A DNA stretch of 64,000 nucleotides, taken from NCBI GenBank assembly GCA_942492115.1, contig CALODL010000027.1, positions 124,001-188,000 of the forward strand, given 5' to 3'. Position numbers and translations under genes: made by a program. Below the pieces are notes generated by a model. The model worked only from the letters and a program-made list of their open reading frames with translations, had not been told where the DNA came from and made no database searches. The stretch is from CALODL01 sp942492115. Its GTDB lineage: Bacteria > Planctomycetota > Phycisphaerae > UBA1845 > CAIVHJ01. Of this stretch, positions 48,368 through 55,719 are shown one piece after another; position 1 is the stretch's first letter; each line of letters begins with the position of its first letter.

Positions 48368-48679
48368 ATGTCACGACCCCCAAAGTACTACGATCAGATG
48401 AAGACAACGTATCCTGAGCTCTTCGCGAACTACGAGGCCTTGGGCGCAGCAGCTCGCGAGGCCGGGCCTTTGGATGATAAGGCTGTCGCGCTGGTCAAGT
48501 TGGCGATCAGCTTGGGCGCAGGCCTCGAGGGTGCCAGCCACGGTAACGCGCGTAAGGCACTGGCAGCCGGTTGTTCCGCCGACGAGCTGCGGCATGTCGC
48601 GCTGCTGTCGGTGACGACCATAGGGTTCCCTTCGATGATGAGGGCCAATGCCTGGGTGGCGGATGTCGTCGATGCCTAG
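48368..48679 (+). CDS. CMD/AhpD-like protein lacking the CxxC pair
   Basis: The 103-residue protein matches carboxymuconolactone-decarboxylase-family proteins: LDDKAVALVKLAISLGAGLEGASHGNARKALAAGCSADELRHVALLSVTTIGFPSMM. In AhpD-type enzymes a CxxCH motif occupies the GLEGASHG position; here only the His remains. Peroxidase activity through those cysteines is therefore unlikely. GGAGG precedes the ATG. It is the third gene of the plus-strand operon, 29 bases after the hemerythrin. Confidence 0.8.
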   Translation: MSRPPKYYDQMKTTYPELFANYEALGAAAREAGPLDDKAVALVKLAISLGAGLEGASHGNARKALAAGCSADELRHVALLSVTTIGFPSMMRANAWVADVVDA

Positions 48680-48820
48680 ATAGACAGTGGATCGAGTGTT
48701 CGTGCATTGAGGGCTACCAGTGATACCGATCGCGTCACGAGGTCACACGCGGAGTGCATGACCAAGGCTCTCGTTGAATCGCACAGCGAGCGGTCGGATA
48801 GATGTACCAGGGAGATCACC

Positions 48821-51139
48821 ATGTCGAGGCAAGTTGACGCACATGCCGAGTGGCGTCGCCCGCTCACCGGCATCGTTCTTGGGTTATTGCTTTTCGAATC
48901 CCTCACCGGTCTGTGGATTTATCTGTTGCCATTCTCTGAGTTCAGCCAGTTCAGTGTGTTGGTTCATACTGTACTCGGGATACTCATGCTCCTGCCCGTC
49001 GGGTGGTACCTGGGGCGGCATTGGTGGTTGCGCTGGCGCACCAAATTCAATCACTATCAATTGCTCGGTTATGTTGCGGCCATCGCCCTTGGGGTTGTTG
49101 TCGTCAGCGGAGCGCTGCTGACGTGGCAGGCTCTGTTCGAGGTGCGCATCAGCTATGTCTGGGATCTGATACACATTGTCTCGACCTTTATTTTCATGGC
49201 TGCTCTGGGTGTCCATCTGCTGACACTCGTTGTCCGCAAGACCAACAATGCGGAGGTTCGGGCCAGCCTCCACGCAGCCTACGCGTGCTGTACGTGGCAC
49301 ACTGCACTGTGGTGCGGCGGACCAGCGTTGGCATGCTGGGGTTTGGCGATCGCATATCGGCCACCGGCGTTTGAAGAATCCTTCGCTGAGTCCTACAGCT
49401 TTGCATATGGTCAGGACCGTCCGTTTGCACCCAGCCTGGCGCGCAAGGACATGACTGCAATCGAGACGAACATGAAAGCGCGTATGCGCCAAATACTCGC
49501 CAACCACGGTGCGGTGGACCTCATCGACAAGATCGCGCCCGATCTCCACGACCACGTTGGGATCGTGGGTGTCGCCGAGCAGCTGTGTTCACGCATTGAG
49601 CTGCCAGAGAAAGAGAAGACTCAGTTGGCAGAGCTGTTCGAAGAAACACGGGCAGCGTTTCGTCGTCAGGGACGAATCGCCCCGCAACTGCTCGCGGGTT
49701 CTGCCGGATGTGGAACAAGCGGGTGTCACAGTGAGATCGTCGCCGAATGGGAGCCCAGCGCTCACCGCTATGCGTCGATGGATTTCGTATTTCAGGAAGT
49801 CCAGACCAACATGGCTAAGGAACTGGCCCCGGAAGCCACGCGCTATTGTGCTGGCTGCCACGATCCCATCGCACTGTTCAGCGGCGCCAAGAATGTTGGG
49901 AATGTGACGCTCAGTGCGGAAGGGGCCGATGAAGGCGTGTCTTGTCTGGTATGCCACACGACAGTCCAGACCGATGTCCGCGGGAACGCCGATTATTCGA
50001 TCCGGACCGACGAACGCTACATTTTCGAGTTCGACGAAGGGCCGTTTGCCAAGATGGTCAGTGATTTTCTCATCAGAGCTTATCCTCACCAGCACATCGC
50101 GGCCTACGCCCGTCCGCTGTACAAGACTGCCGAAGCGTGCGGAGCCTGCCACAAGCAGTTCATCGATGAAGAACTGAACGAAGCCGGGTGGGTACAGGGG
50201 CAAAACCAGTACGACAGTTGGCGTAAGAGTCGCTGGCATCAGGAAGGCGACGTGGAGAACACATTGAGCTGTCGCGAATGCCACATGCCTCTGGTTGACT
50301 CGAGCGATCCCGCGGCGGGCGATCGACATGATCCGAACCGCAGCCCCGGCGACGGCAAACACCGCAGTCATCGCTTTCTGGCTGCGAACCAGTTTGTGCC
50401 GAGGTTCCACGATTTGCCCGGCGCGGAAGAACACTGTGACCTGACAGTCAAGTGGTTGCGCGGTGAATATGATATTCCCGAAATAGCTGACCGGTGGACC
50501 GGGGGGCCGGTCGTGAGGCTGGACCTGAAAGTTCCGGAGCGCGTTCGGCCGGGTGAACAGGTCAAGGTCCAGACGGTGTTGACCAACAACAAGACCGGGC
50601 ACGATTTTCCGACCGGTCCCCTCGATATGATCGAGGCGTGGGTCGAAATCAATGTGACCGACGCGGATGGCCAAACTGTATTCTCATCGGCACGGCCTGA
50701 TGAGCGCGGCTACGTCATTGATCCAGAAATCGTCTTCAAGGGTGAAGCCATCGACAAACAGGGACAACTGATTGGAAAGCATGAATTATGGCGCAAGGTC
50801 GGATCGCGGTTTAACCGCACCCTGTTTCCCGGTTTTACGGATACGACGGAGTTCGTGTTCGAGTGCCCGGCCATGCCTGTAAGGGCCGATCAGCAATTTC
50901 AGCTCGAGGAACATGACCAGGCCTTCGAGCTTCCGGTTGATTTCGTCGGAACGGAATTGAGGGTCACCGCCACGCTGTGGTATTGCAAGTTCAGCGCCCC
51001 ATTCCTCGATCGCTTGTTTGGCGCCGAGGCCGGCATGCGTAGCGAGGTGACCGATATGTCTCGAGCGGAAGCAGTCATTCCGGTCACTCAAGACAAGCGG
51101 AGTTCCGCAGATGTCCGAAACAACGCGCCCCAGGGATAA
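48821..51139 (+). CDS. Membrane-bound pentaheme cytochrome fused to a b-type-like helical domain
   Basis: The 772-residue protein starts at ATG 48821 (GGGAG upstream; the frame is open to 48707). Residues about 10-180 contain five membrane helices with several His (VHTVLG, IHIVSTF, GVHLL), resembling a b-type cytochrome domain. The periplasmic part has five heme sites: one with four spacer residues (CGTSGCH) and CAGCH, CLVCH, CGACH and CRECH. Its arrangement recalls cytochrome c554/c-prime-like multiheme proteins. A beta-rich C-terminal domain of about 200 residues follows (VRPGEQVKVQTVLTNNKTGHDFP). It would link the quinone pool to a periplasmic reaction. Its reading frame overlaps the next gene by 29 bases. 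Confidence 0.82.
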   Translation: MSRQVDAHAEWRRPLTGIVLGLLLFESLTGLWIYLLPFSEFSQFSVLVHTVLGILMLLPVGWYLGRHWWLRWRTKFNHYQLLGYVAAIALGVVVVSGALLTWQALFEVRISYVWDLIHIVSTFIFMAALGVHLLTLVVRKTNNAEVRASLHAAYACCTWHTALWCGGPALACWGLAIAYRPPAFEESFAESYSFAYGQDRPFAPSLARKDMTAIETNMKARMRQILANHGAVDLIDKIAPDLHDHVGIVGVAEQLCSRIELPEKEKTQLAELFEETRAAFRRQGRIAPQLLAGSAGCGTSGCHSEIVAEWEPSAHRYASMDFVFQEVQTNMAKELAPEATRYCAGCHDPIALFSGAKNVGNVTLSAEGADEGVSCLVCHTTVQTDVRGNADYSIRTDERYIFEFDEGPFAKMVSDFLIRAYPHQHIAAYARPLYKTAEACGACHKQFIDEELNEAGWVQGQNQYDSWRKSRWHQEGDVENTLSCRECHMPLVDSSDPAAGDRHDPNRSPGDGKHRSHRFLAANQFVPRFHDLPGAEEHCDLTVKWLRGEYDIPEIADRWTGGPVVRLDLKVPERVRPGEQVKVQTVLTNNKTGHDFPTGPLDMIEAWVEINVTDADGQTVFSSARPDERGYVIDPEIVFKGEAIDKQGQLIGKHELWRKVGSRFNRTLFPGFTDTTEFVFECPAMPVRADQQFQLEEHDQAFELPVDFVGTELRVTATLWYCKFSAPFLDRLFGAEAGMRSEVTDMSRAEAVIPVTQDKRSSADVRNNAPQG

Positions 51140-52937
51140 GCGGCGCCGGTTGCTGGCGCGGTGGACCTGGATCAGTATTGGAGCGACCGTGCTCGTGACC
51201 ATCGTGGTCGTCATGCTGGCGCGGCCAACGATCGAGGTCGTGCCTGCAGCAGGTAGCAGCGTAGAGGGGCTGACCAGCGTCCTGGCACGTTCGATCGACC
51301 CTGCAACGGTGAACATCCGTTTCGAAGACATGACCACACGGGCCGGCCTCGAGTTCAAACATTTGCCGGTGGCGCGGGCGTCCCTTCTTCCGGAAGACAT
51401 GGGTTCAGGCGTGGCGTGCGGAGACTACGATGGCGATGGCTTCACCGATGTGTACCTGGTGAATTTTGCCGGCAATACCCTGCCCGAAGCACCGCTCGAC
51501 ACGGAACAAGGCCGCTGTCGATTGTATCGCAACATCGCGGGTGAGAGATTCGAGGACGTGACCGACACTGCTGGTGTGGGTCTGGTGACCTACGGTATGG
51601 GTGCCGCATGGGGCGACTTCGACAACGATGGTGATTTGGATCTCTACGTTACGGCATTCGGCCCCAATGTGCTGTACCGCAACCAGGGCGACGGCACATT
51701 CGTCGACGTGACCTCGGCCAGTCGTACGGCTGACGAACGTTTCAGCGCGGGGGCGTCGTGGGCCGATGTCGATCGCGACGGGCACCTCGACCTCTATGTA
51801 TGTAATTACGTCGACTTCACATACCGCGACGAGGATCACAAGGGCCGAGAACGGCAGTATTCGACAGAACAACCCTACACGCTCAACCCCTCATCCTATC
51901 CACCCCAGGCCAACGCCTTGTTTCGCAACCGTGGCGATGGCACCTTCGAGGAGATTTCCGAGAAATCCGGTGTGGCTGATCCCCGCGGTCGGAGTCTATC
52001 GGCAAGTTGGGTCGACTTGAACAATGACGGATGGGTGGATCTGTATGTGGCCAACGATGTCTCGAACAACGCAGTACTGGTCAATCGGAGCGCCCAGGGA
52101 ACCGTCGCGTTCGAGGATGTCGGTGCGGCCTCACTCGCGGCCGACTACCGCGGTGCGATGGGCATCGCCGTAGGCGACTTCGATCAGGATCATGACCAGG
52201 ACTTGATGATCACGCATTGGATCGCGCAGGAAAATGCGCTGTATCGCAATATGACCCACGATGCAGACGTAGGCAACGAACCCAGCGGCTGGTTATGGTT
52301 CATGGATCACGCCGAAAACGTCGGCCTTGGGCAGGTGTCTCTCGATATGGTCGGCTGGGCGACCGGTTTTTGTGATTTCGACAATGATGGGCGTCCTGAT
52401 CTGTGGATCCTGAACGGCAGCACGATCGAGCAGCCGCGAGACCATACCCAGTTGAAAAAGCAGCCGTCATTCTTGTTCTGGAACCAGGGTGCCGAGGGCT
52501 TCGTCGACGTTGCGGCTCATGCCTCGGACGTGCTCGCACGACGCACGGTTCGGCGGGGCGGCGCGCACATCGATGTCGATGGTGATGGCCGGGTCGATCT
52601 CATCATGGTTGACCACGGTGGCGCGGCCACCTTCCTGCGTAACATCAGCCCCAATCCAGGGCACTGGTTGCGTGTGTTGCTCACCCAAGAGGGAGGAAAC
52701 ACCAGCGCGCTCGGCGCACGCGTGTATCTGACCGTTGCGGGCCAGACCCAGATGATGGAATCAGGCGCGAGTTCATCCTACCTGTCCCAGGACGAACCAT
52801 ACTTGCATTTCGGTCTTGGAGCTGCGGAAGTGGTTGATTCGCTGCGCATCGTGTGGCCGGACGGCTTCGAGGAAACGCGCACGGATCTTCCTGCGGACCA
52901 GATCGTGCGTATCACGCATGTCGCGGCCTACGACTGA
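51111..52937 (+). CDS. CRTAC1-family FG-GAP/ASPIC protein
   Basis: The 608-residue protein has an N-terminal membrane anchor (about 18-38). A seven-bladed FG-GAP/VCBS propeller follows, with calcium-binding D-x-D-x-D-G motifs: GDYDGDGFTDVYLVN, GDFDNDGDLDLYVT, ADVDRDGHLDLYV, VDLNNDGWVDLYVAND, CDFDNDGRPDLWI. The C-terminus has the ASPIC/UnbV domain (NPGHWLRVLL...ALGARVYLTVAG...FGLGAAEVVDSLRIVWPDG). CRTAC1-type proteins are common extracytoplasmic proteins of uncertain function, often encoded next to multiheme cytochromes. The 29-base overlap with the pentaheme gene suggests they form one complex. Confidence 0.88.
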   Translation: MSETTRPRDKRRRLLARWTWISIGATVLVTIVVVMLARPTIEVVPAAGSSVEGLTSVLARSIDPATVNIRFEDMTTRAGLEFKHLPVARASLLPEDMGSGVACGDYDGDGFTDVYLVNFAGNTLPEAPLDTEQGRCRLYRNIAGERFEDVTDTAGVGLVTYGMGAAWGDFDNDGDLDLYVTAFGPNVLYRNQGDGTFVDVTSASRTADERFSAGASWADVDRDGHLDLYVCNYVDFTYRDEDHKGRERQYSTEQPYTLNPSSYPPQANALFRNRGDGTFEEISEKSGVADPRGRSLSASWVDLNNDGWVDLYVANDVSNNAVLVNRSAQGTVAFEDVGAASLAADYRGAMGIAVGDFDQDHDQDLMITHWIAQENALYRNMTHDADVGNEPSGWLWFMDHAENVGLGQVSLDMVGWATGFCDFDNDGRPDLWILNGSTIEQPRDHTQLKKQPSFLFWNQGAEGFVDVAAHASDVLARRTVRRGGAHIDVDGDGRVDLIMVDHGGAATFLRNISPNPGHWLRVLLTQEGGNTSALGARVYLTVAGQTQMMESGASSSYLSQDEPYLHFGLGAAEVVDSLRIVWPDGFEETRTDLPADQIVRITHVAAYD

Positions 52938-52972
52938 GCCCGTCGGGGAATTCACAAGTTAGCGGATGGGGG

Positions 52973-53419
52973 TCAGGTCCGGCGCGACGCCTTGCGCTTC
53001 ACGGGCGTCAAGGCGCTGTGCTCGGTCGCGACGTCTTCCACGGTCGTGGAATTGAGGAACTCGTTGTATGCGTTACGGACGTGCTTCCAACGATCATGTC
53101 CTGAACACGGATTCTCATCACTGCACACCGAGTTGCCGAACGGGCAGGGACGTTGGGTCGAGAGGGCAGGTTCGAAGGCCTGCAGCGCCGCGTACAGCAC
53201 GATCTGATCGGCCGGCCGAGCCAGCTTGAATCCGCCTCCTTTCCCGCGCGTCGAGGCAAGAACGCCACGGCGCACCAGTTCCCGGAGGACCGTCGAGAGG
53301 TAATTGGCCGGGACACCCGTGTCCCGCGCGATGCGTGCTCCCGGGATGAGTTCGTCCGCCGGCTGGCGGGCCAGGAAGATCAGCGCCTGGAGTGCGTACT
53401 GGCTGGTCAGATTCATCAT
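52973..53419 (-). CDS. Second Rrf2-family regulator with NsrR-like cysteines
   Basis: The 148-residue protein is close in design to the regulator at 46883: MNLTSQYALQALIFLARQP...GVPANYLSTVLRELVRRGVLASTRGKGGGFKLARP. Its cluster loop CPFGNSVCSDENPC has cysteines C92, C99 and C105 (C-x6-C-x5-C). A basic C-terminus (PVKRKASRR) is added. I chose the ATG at 53419, next to a second ATG, because the open upstream frame lacks regulator sequence. It flanks the pentaheme/CRTAC1 genes on one side and another pentaheme gene on the other. The two regulators may read different signals or divide the cytochrome genes between them. Confidence 0.87.
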   Translation of the reverse strand: MMNLTSQYALQALIFLARQPADELIPGARIARDTGVPANYLSTVLRELVRRGVLASTRGKGGGFKLARPADQIVLYAALQAFEPALSTQRPCPFGNSVCSDENPCSGHDRWKHVRNAYNEFLNSTTVEDVATEHSALTPVKRKASRRT

Positions 53420-53474
53420 GGCGCAGGGTCTCCGATAGCCCGCGTGCCTCCCGCAGGCCCCGGGCAATCTAACC

Positions 53475-53518
53475 CATATGTCCATACGGATAAAGCTCTT
53501 CGGCACAGGGCACGTCAA
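53475..53518 (-). promoter_or_regulatory. Promoter and possible operator of the second rrf2-like gene
   Basis: On the minus strand TTGACG (53513-53518) and TTTATC (53489-53494) are 18 bases apart. Directly downstream is an imperfect dyad CATATG-TC-CATACG (53475-53488) that could be a regulator site. The remaining stretch to 53811 holds no gene. Confidence 0.4.
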
Positions 53519-53784
53519 CATGCTCTGCGGAATAACCCATCAATTGACATAAAGTACTGGGCGTAGGCCAAACGCCCATAATGGACCGCTCAGGACATAC
53601 AAGATTCGGCTTTTCGCGCGTAACGATTTGACTGTCAGTGAGTTATGAATCGCCATAACCGGCCAGCGGCCTATTTTAAGAAGGACTTTCAAGCGTAACT
53701 ATGATATATATATATTTATATATTGTTTTATGTCTCTGGGGAAGAGGCACTTCATCGAGGCTCACGTCGCTTCGGTACTGCGCA

Positions 53785-53802
53785 CTCCCCACCATTGGGG
53801 AG
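53785..53802 (+). promoter_or_regulatory. Hairpin sequestering the ribosome-binding site of the CTERM pentaheme gene
   Basis: CTCCCC-ACCATT-GGGGAG forms a perfect 6-bp stem whose 3' arm is the Shine-Dalgarno sequence, nine bases before the ATG at 53812. It could reduce translation until melted or bound, as in RNA thermometers. A very AT-rich run (53700-53740) lies upstream and may contain the promoter. Confidence 0.4.
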
Positions 53803-53811
53803 AACCGACGG

Positions 53812-55551
53812 ATGTTGAGCCATGTCACGAAGTCACTCGTCATCGTCATGTCCATTGGAGGACTGGTCCGCGCCGAAGTGACGGGAACCGTCATGGATGA
53901 AAACCTGGCGCCCCTGTCGGGAGCGCTCGTATCTGTTCAGGCGACTCCGCTGCGCACGATCACGGCAGCAGACGGCTCGTTCAGTCTACCGCTCGACAAT
54001 GGCAGTGGTATCGTGATCGTCGGGGCCAGGAAGGGCTACTTCAACGCAGGAGTCGTAATCGATGCACCCTCGATGGGGGTCGACATCATCCTCGCCGCCG
54101 TGCCGCAAGACGATGATCCGAGTTACGTTAACATGGAGCCATCGACCTGCGGGTTCTGCCATCCGCGCCAGCTCGAAGAGTGGACGGACACGCCGATGTC
54201 CAGGGCTGGATTCAATACGTGGGTCCATGACATCTACAGCGGCACGGGCACACCTGGCGGGATGGGCGGTTTCGTCTATCTGAATGATTCAGTGTTCGCA
54301 GAGAGCAACCCCGCGTCGGAATGCTCCGCCTGCCATCAGCCGGAGGTGTGGCTCGCCAACCCGTTTACCGCCCTGGAGGGGCCGCAGGATCCATCCTATC
54401 CCTCGGACGGAACCGTGCACGGCATCGCATGCGATTTGTGTCACAAGGTAGCCGATGTCAATGTCGCGAACATCAACTATCCCGGCGTGTTTCCGGGTTT
54501 CGGTACGTACACGCGCCCACAGGGCCCAGAGTACCACCAGGTGCAGTACGGTGTCCTGGGCGACACGGACTACTCATTGGCCACGACGATGCGGCCGTCG
54601 TATCAACCGCAACTCGTTGCCGAAGTGTGCGGGATGTGCCACCAGGACAAGAACGACATCAACGAAGATCATGGATTCGACGGCGTAACCTCCGAGCCCA
54701 CGTACATCGAGTGGCTCGAATCCGAGTACAGCGATCCACAATCGCCACACTTTGCGACGTGTGTCGATTGTCACATGCCGCCATCGGGCGAGACGGAGGC
54801 ATGCACAGTCCTGTTTCCACCGCTCGTTCGGGATCCCAATACGATTCGCTCGCATACGATTCTGGGAACCACACCGGAGTTCCTGGAAAACGCCGTTGAA
54901 CTGGAGATGTACACCGGGCAATCCAACAACAATCTGGACGTCGAGGTGGTCATTACCAACTCACTGACCGGGCACCACGTGCCGACCGGTGTGACCATCC
55001 GTAATATGATCCTACTCGTTGAGGCTTGGCGTGAAGACAACGGCGCCCCGCTCGCCAGTACGTCGAGCCAGAGAGTGCATGAGCTCGGCGGGGTCGGCGA
55101 TCCTGCAGAAGGCTATTACGCGGGTTTGCCCGGCAAGTACTATTCAAAGGTCAATCACAACGCAGAAGGCAATGGGCCGACTTTCTTCACCGATGCCACG
55201 GGCATTGAATTCGACAATCGCATCCCGGCACTCGCCCGCGATGAGACGCACTACACCTTCGCTGTTCCGTTGGAGGGCGGCCTTGTCCGCGTCCGCGCCC
55301 GCCTGATCTATCGGCGGTCTTTCCGGTTCCTGGTGGATGCGAAGGGTTGGACGGAGGATGGTCACGGTAACCCATTGGCCGATGTCATGCCGCCGCATTT
55401 CGGGCACCTGATGGAAAGTGCCGAGACTGTCATTGACCTCGACCCGCCGAGCATACCGAGTGTTCCCGTCCTGTCTTCCCGGGGTGTGGCGTTGATGCTC
55501 ATGTTGTTCATTGTGGCCCTCATTCGCCGGCAAAGCAGGGCGGGTACGTAA
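53812..55551 (+). CDS. Pentaheme c-type cytochrome with carboxypeptidase-regulatory-like domain and CTERM-like anchor
   Basis: The 579-residue protein starts at ATG 53812 (GGGGAG upstream); the 37 residues encoded before it from 53701 are an AT-rich artefact. A signal peptide (residues 1-21) is followed by a carboxypeptidase-regulatory-like beta-domain (TGTVMDENLAPLSGALVSVQAT...TAADGSFSL). Five heme sites come next: CGFCH, CSACH, CDLCH, CGMCH and CVDCH. A beta-rich domain of about 190 residues follows (VEVVITNSLTGHHVPTG, similar to the NNKTGHDFPTG segment of the other pentaheme protein). The C-terminus, VPVLSSRGVALMLMLFIVALIRRQSR, resembles an IPTL-CTERM anchor with VPVLS for IPTLS. Confidence 0.82.
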   Translation: MLSHVTKSLVIVMSIGGLVRAEVTGTVMDENLAPLSGALVSVQATPLRTITAADGSFSLPLDNGSGIVIVGARKGYFNAGVVIDAPSMGVDIILAAVPQDDDPSYVNMEPSTCGFCHPRQLEEWTDTPMSRAGFNTWVHDIYSGTGTPGGMGGFVYLNDSVFAESNPASECSACHQPEVWLANPFTALEGPQDPSYPSDGTVHGIACDLCHKVADVNVANINYPGVFPGFGTYTRPQGPEYHQVQYGVLGDTDYSLATTMRPSYQPQLVAEVCGMCHQDKNDINEDHGFDGVTSEPTYIEWLESEYSDPQSPHFATCVDCHMPPSGETEACTVLFPPLVRDPNTIRSHTILGTTPEFLENAVELEMYTGQSNNNLDVEVVITNSLTGHHVPTGVTIRNMILLVEAWREDNGAPLASTSSQRVHELGGVGDPAEGYYAGLPGKYYSKVNHNAEGNGPTFFTDATGIEFDNRIPALARDETHYTFAVPLEGGLVRVRARLIYRRSFRFLVDAKGWTEDGHGNPLADVMPPHFGHLMESAETVIDLDPPSIPSVPVLSSRGVALMLMLFIVALIRRQSRAGT

Positions 55552-55719
55552 CCAGATGGTGCCCATCGCGGACATTGCCGGGAAGAGGCCAGCGCGCTTC
55601 GCCCGGTGGCGTGCGCTTCCCGCTCACCTGCCGCCATTCGAAGCCCTCCAGTCAGACGCTTGTTCTTGGAAGCTCCGAAGCACATCTTCCCTGGCCAGTG
55701 GCGTCGTCCAAAATCCGGA

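Noticed and set aside
53701..53811. N-terminal extension of the CTERM pentaheme gene
   Set aside because: The first 37 codons come from an AT-rich promoter-like run and include the hairpin; the ATG at 53812 gives a proper signal peptide and ribosome-binding site.
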